From Spirochaetales bacterium (GTDB taxonomy: Bacteria > Spirochaetota > Spirochaetia > DAHUYW01): a stretch of 40,189 nucleotides of DNA. This document shows, piece after piece, positions 9,211 to 18,133 of this stretch. Location: the NCBI GenBank assembly GCA_027314665.1, contig DAHVAK010000276.1:1-40189 (forward strand), read 5' to 3'. Position 1 is the stretch's first letter. Each line of letters starts with the position of its first letter. The position numbers were made by a program, and so were the translations under genes. The notes under the pieces were generated by a model, which saw only the letters and a program-made list of their open reading frames with translations, was not told the DNA's origin and ran no database searches.

Positions 9211-9964
9211 CGACCTTCCTTGGAGGATTGAGCAGCCAGGCGACCTCCTTGGGCGTGAGGGCTCGGTGGGCGCCCGGCGAGAGGTGTCCAAGCTCGACGA
9301 TCCCGACGCGAAGGCGATGAACCCGCGTCACGGCGATGCGGTGCGCCGTGAAGAGGTTCCTGATCTCGCGGTTCTTGCCTTCGGCAAGGACGATCTCGAC
9401 CCTTGTCGAGCTGCGCTGTCGGTAGCGCAGGATGCGGTAGTCGACCCCGTCGACCTCGACCCCGTGGACGAAGCGGGCGAGAAGCTCCTCGGGGACCGGG
9501 AGCTTCGTCTCGACCAGGTACTCCTTTTCGATGCTCGAGGAGGGATGCCCCACCTTGCGCGCGAGCTCCCCGTCGTTGGTAAAGAGGATGAGCCCCGAGG
9601 AAAGATAGTCGAGCCTTCCGATCGAGAACAGGCGGCCTCCGTAGCGGTCGCGCAGCAGATCGATGGCGAGGGGCCTGCCCTGCGGGTCGCTGTTCGTGCA
9701 GATGTAGCCGCGGGGCTTGTGGAGGGCGACGGAGATCGCCTTCCCCGCCGGACGGAGGGTCTTGCCGTCAAGGAGCACCCGGTCCCCCGGCAGGACGCGG
9801 AGGCCCATCTCGCGTACGACGCTCCCGTTGACGCGGACGCGACCCTCCGCGATGAGTGCCTCGCAGGCCCGCCGCGAGGCGACGCCGCAGCGCGCCATGT
9901 GGAGTTGGAGCCGAACGCCCCGCGTCCCCTCTTCGAGGCTCTTGCTACTCCCCATCGAGTTCAA
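9194..9964 (-). CDS. rluB: Pseudouridine synthase, RluB/RsuA family
   Basis: S4-like N-terminus (MARCGVASRRACEALIAEGRVRVNG), KPRGYICTNSDPQGRP, and catalytic region GRLDYLSSGLILFTNDG. Confidence 0.9.
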   Translation of the reverse strand: MNSMGSSKSLEEGTRGVRLQLHMARCGVASRRACEALIAEGRVRVNGSVVREMGLRVLPGDRVLLDGKTLRPAGKAISVALHKPRGYICTNSDPQGRPLAIDLLRDRYGGRLFSIGRLDYLSSGLILFTNDGELARKVGHPSSSIEKEYLVETKLPVPEELLARFVHGVEVDGVDYRILRYRQRSSTRVEIVLAEGKNREIRNLFTAHRIAVTRVHRLRVGIVELGHLSPGAHRALTPKEVAWLLNPPRKVDGRRH

Positions 9965-10487
9965 ACCTCTCGCGGTTCAGATCGTCGAGCTTGGGAAGGT
10001 CGGCGATGCTGCTCAAGCGGAAGGCCGAAAGGAACTCCTTGGTCGTTCCATACTGGGTGGGCCGGCCGGGAGCATCCTTCTTGCCCACGTCCCGGATGAA
10101 GCCGCGGTCGAGCAGGCTCTTGATCATCCCATCGGCGGAGACGCCGCGAAGGCTCTCGATCTCGCCCTTCGTGATGGGTTGGGAATAGGCAATGATCGCA
10201 AGGGTCTCGAGGGCGGCGCGGGACAGCCGATTCTCGTTCTTCTTGCCGTACCGCTCCCGTAGCGACTCCCAGAGCGCGCTCTTGGGCGCGAGCATGTAGC
10301 CGCCGGCGATCTCGATGAGGGCGATCCCATGCAGCTCTCCCTCGTAGTGGGCGCGAAGCTCCGCAAGGGCCTGGACCACCACCTCGCGCGCGAGCCCGGT
10401 GGTCGCCGCGAGCCCCTTGAGGTCGATCGGCTCGCTCTCCAGGAAAAGGACGGCCTCGACGAGCCCGATCTCGGTCTCCAGGCTCAT
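9945..10487 (-). CDS. scpB: Segregation and condensation protein B
   Basis: AVLFLESEPIDLKGLA, LSRAALETLAIIAYSQPITKGEIESLRGV, YGTTKEFL; follows scpA with an ATGA overlap. Confidence 0.93.
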   Translation of the reverse strand: MSLETEIGLVEAVLFLESEPIDLKGLAATTGLAREVVVQALAELRAHYEGELHGIALIEIAGGYMLAPKSALWESLRERYGKKNENRLSRAALETLAIIAYSQPITKGEIESLRGVSADGMIKSLLDRGFIRDVGKKDAPGRPTQYGTTKEFLSAFRLSSIADLPKLDDLNRERFELDGE

Positions 10488-11239
10488 GCGCTTTCTCCCG
10501 TGGCAGCGGGTACGGGATGGGCCCGTACCCGGATGTCGCCGAAGAGCCGATTCTGAAAGACCGCAATCCGGCGAAGCTTCACCGCCTCGAGGATGGCAAG
10601 GAAGGCGCAGATGACCTCGAGGGGGGAGTCGGTGCGGACGACGAGGTCGGTGAAGAGGAACTCGCCCTTCGTTTCGAGGAGCTCGGTAATAAGGCTGATC
10701 TTCTCATTAACCGTGATCTCCTCGTAGAGGTCGAAGATGCGCTCCGAGGAGAGCGAGGTCATCATTGTCGCAAAGGTCTTCAGCAGATCCCAGACATCGA
10801 TCTGCTCCCAGAGGTCATCGTCGTCGGGAAAGGGGAGAATGCGCTGCTTGCGCTTGCGCTCGATGACCCACTCCGCCTCGCGCTCCTTTTCGGCAATCAG
10901 CTCGGACATCTTCTTGTACTTCTGATACTCGATGAGACGCTCAACGAGCTCCTGGCGGGGATCGGCGAACTCCTCGTCCATCTCCACCTCGATCGGCAGG
11001 AGCATCTGCGACTTGATGTGGAGGAGCGTCGCCGCGAGAAGGTAGAACTCGGTCAGATTGTCGAGGTTTGCCTTCGTCGCGTACGATAGGAAGTCGAGAT
11101 ACTGCTCGGTTATCTGGGCGATTGGGATGTCGTAGATGTTGACCTCGTTCTTCTTGATCAAGAAGAGCAGCAGGTCAAGCGGCCCCTCGAACTCGCCGAG
11201 CCTAAAATACTGCTTCTCGATCCGTTCTTGGTCGTCCAT
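10484..11239 (-). CDS. scpA: Segregation and condensation protein A
   Basis: FEGPLDLLLFLIKKNEVNIYDIPIAQITEQYLDFL and AATLLHIKSQMLLP are ScpA signatures. Confidence 0.94.
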   Translation of the reverse strand: MDDQERIEKQYFRLGEFEGPLDLLLFLIKKNEVNIYDIPIAQITEQYLDFLSYATKANLDNLTEFYLLAATLLHIKSQMLLPIEVEMDEEFADPRQELVERLIEYQKYKKMSELIAEKEREAEWVIERKRKQRILPFPDDDDLWEQIDVWDLLKTFATMMTSLSSERIFDLYEEITVNEKISLITELLETKGEFLFTDLVVRTDSPLEVICAFLAILEAVKLRRIAVFQNRLFGDIRVRAHPVPAATGESA

Positions 11240-11267
11240 CGCTGTCCGCTGGGTGAGCTATCAAGGT

Positions 11268-11771
11268 TCAGTGACTATAGCGTGTCACCCCGAAGTAGTA
11301 AATACCCTGGGGCGGGAGCTCGGCAAGATGGTCGGCGAAGGGCACGGACTGGGCGGGATCGAGCAGCTCGGGAGCGAGCTCGAGGAGGGGAACGAGGACG
11401 AACTTGCGAAGGTGCATGCTCGGGTGCGGGACCACGAGGCGCTCTTCGGCAATGACCTGCGATCCGTAGAGGAGGAGGTCGACATCGATCGATCGGGGCC
11501 CCTTCGGTCGTTCGCGCGCTCGGTCGCGCCCAAGGGCGGCCTCGATCGCGTGGAGCGAGTCAAGCAGCGCGAGTGGCGCAAGAGCCGTGCGGCCGGTCAC
11601 GACCGTGTTGAGAAAGGGGGGCTGATCGACTACCTCTTGGGGGGAGGTCTCGTAGAGGGATGCGCTGCGGATCTCGAGGAGAACGCGGGAAAGCAGCTCG
11701 CAGGCGCGCACGAGGTTCTCCTCGCGCGCACCGACATTCGAGCCGAGCCCGAGGTAGACCTGGGTCGTCAG
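11268..11771 (-). CDS. folK: 2-amino-4-hydroxy-6-hydroxymethyldihydropteridine diphosphokinase; apparent CTG start
   Basis: [16 protein letters not shown] is the HPPK signature. In-frame extension upstream of the called start gives [21 protein letters not shown], restoring the GLGSN motif. The first codon is CTG at 11769..11771, overlapping the recA TGA. Confidence 0.88.
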   Translation of the reverse strand: MTTQVYLGLGSNVGAREENLVRACELLSRVLLEIRSASLYETSPQEVVDQPPFLNTVVTGRTALAPLALLDSLHAIEAALGRDRARERPKGPRSIDVDLLLYGSQVIAEERLVVPHPSMHLRKFVLVPLLELAPELLDPAQSVPFADHLAELPPQGIYYFGVTRYSH

Positions 11772-13021
11772 AACAGCTCGCCCTCCCCGCTGTCGGGGTC
11801 ATCGTCGGAGAACTCTTGGGGAGCGGCTCGCACCGGCTTCGGGATCGGTTTGGGATTGGCGCGGGACTGTAACTGTCGGGAAGCGGGCGAAGAAGCCGCG
11901 GCGGGGGAAGCGATGGCGGCGGGCTCCTGCTCGGCAACCGCGGAGGCCTGAGGGGGCGGAGCGCCTCCTGCGGGCTCCTGAAGGGCGAAGATCTGCGCGC
12001 GCACCTTGTCTTCGATTGCCTTGGCAATATCGGGGTTGCCCTCGAGGAAGAGCTTCGCGTTGTCCCTTCCCTGTCCGATCCGTTCCTCGCCGTAGGAGTA
12101 CCAGCTTCCGCTCTTCTGCACGATCTCATAGCGGAGCGCCGCATCCAGCAGGCTCCCGCTCCAGGAGATGCCCCTGCCGAAGGTCATCTCGAGCTCAGCC
12201 TTTCGGAACGGGGGAGCGACCTTGTTCTTCACGACCTTGACCCGAACGATGTTGCCGGTGGCCTCGTCAGTCCCCTTCATGATCGTCTCGACCTTGCGCA
12301 CCTCGAGCCGGATGGAGGCGTAGAACTTCAGGGCCTTGCCGCCGGTGGTCGTCTCGGGGTTGCCGAACATCACGCCGATCTTCATGCGGATTTGATTGAT
12401 GAAGATTAGGCAGCAGCCGGACTTGGAGATGGTCGCCGTGAGCTTGCGAAGGGCCTGGCTCATGAGCCGCGCCTGGAGGCCCATGTGCGAGTCTCCCATC
12501 TCCCCTTCGATCTCGGCCTGGGGGGTGAGGGCCGCCACGGAGTCGACCACGATGACGTCGACCGCGCCCGAGCGCACCAGCGACTCGGCGATCTCGAGGG
12601 CCTGCTCGCCGGTATCCGGCTGGGAGACCCACAGCTCGTCGATGTTGACCCCGAGGTTCCTCGCGTAGATCGGATCGAGGGCGTGCTCGGCGTCGATGAA
12701 GGCGGCGATCCCTCCCTTCTTCTGGGATTCGGCGATGGCGTGGAGGGCGAGGGTCGTCTTTCCGGAGGATTCGGGGCCGTAGATCTCGACGATGCGCCCC
12801 TTGGGATAGCCCCCGATTCCGAGCGCCGCGTCCAGGAGGATGGAGCCCGAGGGGATGACCTCCATCGTCATGTCCGCGCTTCGAGCACCGAGCTTCATGA
12901 TCGAGCCCTTGCCGAACTGTTTTTCGATCTGAAGCCGCGCCGCCTCAATGGCCTTGGACTTCTCTTCCATGTCCTGGTTCTGAAGATTAGGAGTCGGCGG
13001 GATGCTCGCCTTTTTTGCCAT
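11768..13021 (-). CDS. recA: Recombinase RecA (417 aa, extended acidic C-terminus)
   Basis: [65 protein letters not shown]. Confidence 0.98.
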   Translation of the reverse strand: MAKKASIPPTPNLQNQDMEEKSKAIEAARLQIEKQFGKGSIMKLGARSADMTMEVIPSGSILLDAALGIGGYPKGRIVEIYGPESSGKTTLALHAIAESQKKGGIAAFIDAEHALDPIYARNLGVNIDELWVSQPDTGEQALEIAESLVRSGAVDVIVVDSVAALTPQAEIEGEMGDSHMGLQARLMSQALRKLTATISKSGCCLIFINQIRMKIGVMFGNPETTTGGKALKFYASIRLEVRKVETIMKGTDEATGNIVRVKVVKNKVAPPFRKAELEMTFGRGISWSGSLLDAALRYEIVQKSGSWYSYGEERIGQGRDNAKLFLEGNPDIAKAIEDKVRAQIFALQEPAGGAPPPQASAVAEQEPAAIASPAAASSPASRQLQSRANPKPIPKPVRAAPQEFSDDDPDSGEGELF

Positions 13022-13074
13022 TGTCAGGGACCTCCTGCCCCATTAGAACGCCCACACCACACTGTTTGCTTCAT

Positions 13075-13102
13075 AGTATAGGCCGGTGTTTGGCGAGGTC
13101 AA
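13075..13102 (-). promoter_or_regulatory. Candidate sigma70-type promoter for recA
   Basis: Minus strand: TTGACC, 16-bp spacer, TATACT, about 55 bp upstream of the recA start. Confidence 0.65.
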
Positions 13103-13125
13103 GAAGGCCGATACTGAAAACGGGT

Positions 13126-13815
13126 ATGAAGAGGCGCTTTCTGCTGTCATTCGCTGTTTTCGTCGCGCTGTCCGCCGAGCTCCTCTCCGCGCAGGGCGGA
13201 GGGGGCGCCGCCTCCGCCGTCACGCAGCTCGTCAGGGATTCGAACGCCTCGGCGAACGGCCTCATCCTCTCGATGATGAGCGAGGGGAATCTCACCCAGT
13301 CCCTCGAGATCGCGCGGGCCCTTGGCGAGCGGCGCGACCCCTACATCGGGAACATCCTCGCCGGGATCGCGAGCGGCGCCCACGGGAAGGACGGATATCT
13401 GGCGGAGCTGCGCCTGCGCGTGCTCCTCATGGGCTTCTTCACGGGGGGCGACTTCCTTCGCGGGCGCGTCGAGTCTGCGCGGCTCGCTCCGAACGCCGCC
13501 GAGGTGAAGAGCCTCGTGCTGCGCCTCCCGGATTTCGAGGACCCCGTCCTGAAGGCCGAGCTCTTGGGGCTCGCCATTGAGGCTGCTCCCCGAGAGGCGG
13601 CGAAGCTCGCGGCCGGGGAGGGGGTCTACCTTCATGCCCTGCTTCGAAGCGGCGGCGGCCTTCTCGCCCCCGAGCGCAGAGAGGAGGCCCTCGCCTACCT
13701 GGGGCTGGTGGGCCGGCTGAAGGATCCGGTGCTCATCGAGCAGACGATAGGACTCATCGCCGCTTCGCGGGATCCGGAGTTCGTACGGAGGGCCCGCGCG
13801 GTGAGCGGCGGCTAG
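13126..13815 (+). CDS. Secreted helical/HEAT-like repeat protein, unknown function
   Basis: Signal peptide MKRRFLLSFAVFVALSAELLSAQ followed by a helical, repeat-like Leu/Ala-rich sequence. Start placed at MKRRF. Confidence 0.6.
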   Translation: MKRRFLLSFAVFVALSAELLSAQGGGGAASAVTQLVRDSNASANGLILSMMSEGNLTQSLEIARALGERRDPYIGNILAGIASGAHGKDGYLAELRLRVLLMGFFTGGDFLRGRVESARLAPNAAEVKSLVLRLPDFEDPVLKAELLGLAIEAAPREAAKLAAGEGVYLHALLRSGGGLLAPERREEALAYLGLVGRLKDPVLIEQTIGLIAASRDPEFVRRARAVSGG

Positions 13816-13860
13816 CCGGAAGGGCTTTCGCAGCGGAGCGAATGCGGCGTCATGACTTCG

Positions 13861-14310
13861 CTAGAAGAGCTTCTTGGAATCGAGGAGGATCGTCACCGGC
13901 CCGCGGTTGGTGTAGGTGACGTCCATGGAGGCGCCGAAACGTCCGGCCTGGGGCGCGATTCCCTTCGCCGCAAGCAGCTCGAGAAAGCGCAGATACAGCG
14001 GTTCCGCCGCGGCGGGAGAGGCCGCCGCGTCATAGGAGGGGCGCCTTCCCTTGCGCGCGTCGGCGTGCAGGGTGAACTGGGACACGACGAGAAGCCCCAT
14101 GCCGGCGCTGAGGGCCGAAAGGTTCATCCTGCCCGATTCGTCGGGGAAGATCCGGAGATTGACGATCTTGTCGGCGAGGTAGTCAGCGTCTCGCTCGTCG
14201 TCGGCGGGCTCGATGCTCACGTAGGCGAGGGCTCCCTCTTCGATCCGGGCGACGAGCTCCCCATGCACGGCCACGGAACATGAGGCCACCCGCTGGACGA
14301 CGGCGCGCAT
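13861..14310 (-). CDS. dtd: D-aminoacyl-tRNA deacylase
   Basis: MRAVVQRVASCSVAV, SQFTLHADARKGRRPSY, and TNRGPVTILLDS (NxGPVT motif). Confidence 0.95.
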   Translation of the reverse strand: MRAVVQRVASCSVAVHGELVARIEEGALAYVSIEPADDERDADYLADKIVNLRIFPDESGRMNLSALSAGMGLLVVSQFTLHADARKGRRPSYDAAASPAAAEPLYLRFLELLAAKGIAPQAGRFGASMDVTYTNRGPVTILLDSKKLF

Positions 14311-15425
14311 CAGTCGCCTCCGGGCGGCGGGCCAATCTCGGGGCTCTTTGGGAGGGAGGGACCGAGCTGGTGGATCGAGACCCCTGCGAGGGCGATTCGC
14401 CCGCCTTTCAGCTCGACCCGTCCGAGGACCTCAAGGGGATAGATCGGATCGATGTTCGCTGCGAACTCGAGGGTCACTGGTACGATGCCCTCGAGGACCC
14501 TCTCGTCGTGGTAGCCGACGAGGAAATCGAAGGTAATGGCCTTGCGGGTGACGACGAGGTTGCTCACCCTCCCCGTCCAATCGACGTAGCAGTCCTGGTA
14601 GAGGTAGGGGTCCTTCGCCACCTCGAGGTAGGCGAAGGAGTCCTTCATCGTGGCGAAGTTCGGAGCCTTGAGGTAGCCCGCAAGGATCCGCGCCTTCTCT
14701 TTGACAATCGGTGTGGCATTGGACTGGACGAGGAGGTTGATCTCGCGCCGGGCGAGGTTGTCGCGATACTGGGAGAAGTCCCGCTTCATGCGGTCGAAGG
14801 CCTTGCGGATCTCGCCGTTGGTGAGGATGTAGCGGTAGTGTCCGGAGAGGTCGGCCACCTCGGAGTTGGCGGGAAGGTTCATTTCGGCAAGCCCGATGCG
14901 CGCAGGAGTCTGCTGCTGTTTGATCCGCGTGATCGCGAGGGGAACCGCGAAGACGAGCAGAGCCGCAACTGCAAACGCGATGAGGATGCGCGGGAAGGCG
15001 CGGAGAAGGGCCCCGCTCGCAGGGAGGAAGGAGCGCATCCGCCGCCGGTCGAGGCTCTCGGCGATGCGGCTCGGGTCGGGATTCCGCTTCACGAAGTTCA
15101 GCCCGCGCTGGGCGATGCGGTTGCGAGGCTCGACGTCCTGCACGGCGAGCCACATCTCGATCGCCTCCGGCAGCTCCTGCCTGCGCAGCGAGATGAGCGC
15201 GAGGGCGAGCATCGCGCTCACGTCGTCGGCCTTGAGCTGATTTGCGCGTCTGAGGTAGGAATGAGCCCCAGCGAGGTCTCCCGTGTGGAGGCAGCTCATC
15301 CCGAGCAGATAGTAGAACCGAAAGCTCTCGCGGTACTTGAAGATCTGCGGCTCGAGCTGGCGAATGAGCTCGCCGTAGCGCTTGGCGCGAAAGAGCCGCT
15401 CTGCCTTCCGAAGCTCTCCTCCCAT
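14310..15425 (-). CDS. TPR-containing membrane protein
   Basis: TPR-like N-terminus (YYLLGMSCLHTGDLAGAHSYLRRANQLKADD), central TM (ILIAFAVAALLVFAVPLAI), C-terminal extracytoplasmic region. Confidence 0.7.
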   Translation of the reverse strand: MGGELRKAERLFRAKRYGELIRQLEPQIFKYRESFRFYYLLGMSCLHTGDLAGAHSYLRRANQLKADDVSAMLALALISLRRQELPEAIEMWLAVQDVEPRNRIAQRGLNFVKRNPDPSRIAESLDRRRMRSFLPASGALLRAFPRILIAFAVAALLVFAVPLAITRIKQQQTPARIGLAEMNLPANSEVADLSGHYRYILTNGEIRKAFDRMKRDFSQYRDNLARREINLLVQSNATPIVKEKARILAGYLKAPNFATMKDSFAYLEVAKDPYLYQDCYVDWTGRVSNLVVTRKAITFDFLVGYHDERVLEGIVPVTLEFAANIDPIYPLEVLGRVELKGGRIALAGVSIHQLGPSLPKSPEIGPPPGGD

Positions 15426-15434
15426 CCCGCTCCC

Positions 15435-16286
15435 TTATTGCCTGTTGGAGGATTGGAGCTGAGCGATGAGGGCCTTGATCTCATCCTGGAGCTGCGCGAC
15501 CTCCCGGTTCAGGGTCGCGATCTGGTCCTCGCTCGTCGCGCCCTGCCCTCCCCCTTGCGCGCTCGCGGAGCTCTGCTGATTCTGGGCCATCTCGGCGAGC
15601 TTGCGCTGGTAGGCGATGAGCGCCTGTTGGTAGGCGCGCTCGCGAGTCTGGTAGTCGTGCTGCGCCTGAAGCGCCTCTACGTGGCTCCACTTGAGAAGCC
15701 GCATGAGCTCGATCTCGCGGTCCTGCAGATCGATGAGGGAGATCTTATAGTGGGCCGCCTCCATCTTGAAGCTCGTCGGATAGTCCTGAATCACGACCTG
15801 AAAGACCCGCTTCGCCTCGTTGAAGTGACCGAGGGAGTAGAGCGATTCGCCGATCCAATAGTAGGCGTTCCCGAGAAAGGGATTGTCCTTGTAGGACTGG
15901 ATGAAGGCATAGAGGACCTGGATCGCCTTGTTGTACTCCCCCTGCAGGTAGAGGAGCCGACCCTTCTGGTAGGTGGCCTCCGGAACGTTGGGATTGTCGG
16001 AATAGTTGAGGAGGAAGAACTCGAGGTTCTTTTCGGCATCGTCTAAGCGCCCGAGGGCCATGTAGGACAGGGATATCCAAAAATAGGCGTCGCCCTGGAC
16101 CGCGGTGTACGCGGGATTCAGGATGATCCCCTGAAACTCATGCAGGGCGCTCTCATATTGCGCGCTTTGGAACTCGGTCTGCCCCTTCTGGAGAAGCGCC
16201 CGGCCGTCGGACGCCTGCTGCGCGAAGACGAAGACGCCGCCCCAGACGAGAAATGCCACGGCAAGGATGATAGTTTTCCGCTTCAA
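15435..16286 (-). CDS. Periplasmic TPR protein (YbgF/CpoB-like) with C-terminal coiled coil
   Basis: Signal peptide MKRKTIILAVAFLVWGGVFVFAQ, TPR repeats (AYYWIGESLYSLGHFNEAKRVFQVVIQDYP), C-terminal heptad-like segment. Confidence 0.72.
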   Translation of the reverse strand: MKRKTIILAVAFLVWGGVFVFAQQASDGRALLQKGQTEFQSAQYESALHEFQGIILNPAYTAVQGDAYFWISLSYMALGRLDDAEKNLEFFLLNYSDNPNVPEATYQKGRLLYLQGEYNKAIQVLYAFIQSYKDNPFLGNAYYWIGESLYSLGHFNEAKRVFQVVIQDYPTSFKMEAAHYKISLIDLQDREIELMRLLKWSHVEALQAQHDYQTRERAYQQALIAYQRKLAEMAQNQQSSASAQGGGQGATSEDQIATLNREVAQLQDEIKALIAQLQSSNRQ

Positions 16287-16367
16287 GGCCCTCCTCCTCG
16301 CTTAATCTTCGTCGAATCGAGAACTTGACTGCATCTCTTTTTCCGAGGGGCTTGACCCCGCGAGGGG

Positions 16368-17039
16368 TCACCCGGGCCGAGCTCCCTTGAAGATGCGAAC
16401 CTCCTCCGCCGGGTTCGATGCCCGGAAGAAGGAGCTTCCGGTCACTAGGACGTCGGTCCCCGCGCTTCGTACCTCGGCGACCGTGGAACGGTTGATTCCG
16501 CCGTCCACCGAGATGAGGTACCCGTAGCCCTGCTCGCTGCGGAGCCGGTCGAGGGTCCTCACCTTCTCGAGGCACTCCGGAATAAGCTCCTGGCCTCCGA
16601 AGCCGGGGTTGACGGTCATGATGAGAATGACGTCGACCAGGTCCAAGACCTCGGAGAGCAGCGCCACGGGAGTGGACGGCACGATCGAGATGCCCGCCTT
16701 GGGGCCAAGCTCCCGGATCTGGTGGATGATTCGATTGACGTGGACGTTGCCTTCGAGGTGAAAAATGATGTGATCGGCACCCGCCTTTGCGAAGTCGGGG
16801 ATGATACGGTCCGGGCGGTCGATCATGAGGTGCACATCGAGGGGCAGGAGGGTGAGCGGACGCACGTCGGAGACCATCTTCGGTCCAAAGGTGAGGTTGG
16901 GCACGAACGAGCCGTCCATCACGTCTAGGTGAACCCAATCGGCCCGGGAGGACTCGATGAGCTTCACGGCCTCGGCGATGCGGCTGAAGTCCGCCGAGAG
17001 AATTGAAGCCGCGACGAGGAAGTTCTTGGCGGCGTCCAT
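16368..17039 (-). CDS. rpe: Ribulose-phosphate 3-epimerase
   Basis: VAASILSADFSRIAEAV, WVHLDVMDGSFVPNLTFGP, VNPGFGGQELIP, VDGGINRSTV. Confidence 0.97.
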   Translation of the reverse strand: MDAAKNFLVAASILSADFSRIAEAVKLIESSRADWVHLDVMDGSFVPNLTFGPKMVSDVRPLTLLPLDVHLMIDRPDRIIPDFAKAGADHIIFHLEGNVHVNRIIHQIRELGPKAGISIVPSTPVALLSEVLDLVDVILIMTVNPGFGGQELIPECLEKVRTLDRLRSEQGYGYLISVDGGINRSTVAEVRSAGTDVLVTGSSFFRASNPAEEVRIFKGARPG

Positions 17040-17111
17040 GAGCTACTTCTACCAGAATTTGCAGGGGAAGGCAATCCGGAGCCGCTTCCTGAGCGCCGCG
17101 GGCGGCAATAA

Positions 17112-17139
17112 TTGACTATTGTAGCGGAGATGGTATAAT
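17112..17139 (+). promoter_or_regulatory. Candidate sigma70-type promoter for the TPR-greA-VWA unit
   Basis: TTGACT, 16-bp spacer, TATAAT, about 30 bp upstream of the CDS starting at 17171. Confidence 0.75.
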
Positions 17140-17170
17140 GAATTGAACCAAATGTTTTCCATACAAGGAT

Positions 17171-18118
17171 ATGGGGGAACTTTCGGCGACGACAGATGCG
17201 GTTTCAACACACTTGAATAAGGCGTATGACCTGTTTCGAGACGGCGCGTTTGCGGAAGGCGAATCGGCGCTGGAAGAGGCGCTGGGGCTGGACTTCGAGA
17301 ACGGTGAGGTTTTGGCCGCGCTAAAGTGCGCCACGGTCTGGAGGGAGCGCAGGGCTCGTCTTGCCGGCGTCGGCGAGGCCTACGAGAAGGGCGAGTTCCT
17401 GCTGAAGGCCTGGCGGGGCTTCCTCGACTTCCTGGACCGGGTGAAGGACGCCTCGGACGCCTGCCTCTACTCGATCCGCCAGTGGGTGTTCGGTCAGGCA
17501 CTTGGTCACTACATGCATCTTTTTGAGGAGGGAGGGGGACACGACACCGAGCTGCTCTTTCGCGTCGGGCGTTGTTTCAAAGGCAAATGCGACTACGAGC
17601 ACGCGGTAGAGTTTCTTGAAGCTGCGAGCGCGCAGCGGCGCGAGGATCCCGAGATCATCGCCGAGCTCGCCGACAGCTACGCCTTCATCAACGAGGTCAA
17701 AGCCGCCAAGGCCTTCTTTCGGGAAGCCTTCTTCATCGACGCTCAGAGGATCGACGTGAAGCTCCTCGAATCGATGATGATCCGCCGCCTGGTCGACCGC
17801 GTCCGCGAGCTGGGTTACGTCTCCCCTGCCTTGGAGGAATGGATTCCGGTGTACGGAGTTGTCTATGGGATATTCAACATCAAGCGGGAGCTCAAGTCCC
17901 TCGAATATGGAAAGCTTCGGCAGTCGATTCTCTCGATCGAGAGTCGACTGAACGAAAATGGGAGCGAAACGGAAGTGCTGGTGCCTCGACTCATCAACCG
18001 CTATCTGTGGCTCATTGACCACTACGTCGCCTCTCGCGACGAGCGAGAAAAGATCGAAGAGGTCCTGGCAAAGATCAAGAAGCTGAGCCCCGACATCTAT
18101 GATCAAATCGTAAACTAA
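17171..18118 (+). CDS. TPR-like alpha-helical repeat protein (315 aa)
   Basis: TPR-like N-terminus (HLNKAYDLFRDGAFAEGESALEEALGLDFENGEVLAAL); 15 bp upstream of extended greA. Confidence 0.7.
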   Translation: MGELSATTDAVSTHLNKAYDLFRDGAFAEGESALEEALGLDFENGEVLAALKCATVWRERRARLAGVGEAYEKGEFLLKAWRGFLDFLDRVKDASDACLYSIRQWVFGQALGHYMHLFEEGGGHDTELLFRVGRCFKGKCDYEHAVEFLEAASAQRREDPEIIAELADSYAFINEVKAAKAFFREAFFIDAQRIDVKLLESMMIRRLVDRVRELGYVSPALEEWIPVYGVVYGIFNIKRELKSLEYGKLRQSILSIESRLNENGSETEVLVPRLINRYLWLIDHYVASRDEREKIEEVLAKIKKLSPDIYDQIVN

Positions 18119-18133
18119 CTCTGGAGCAAGACA

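Noticed and set aside
13816-13860. Possible terminator between the convergent helical-repeat gene and dtd
   Set aside because: No convincing stem with a T-tract on either strand.
14280-16046. 588-aa plus-strand ORF antisense to the two TPR genes
   Set aside because: Antisense codon-bias artefact.
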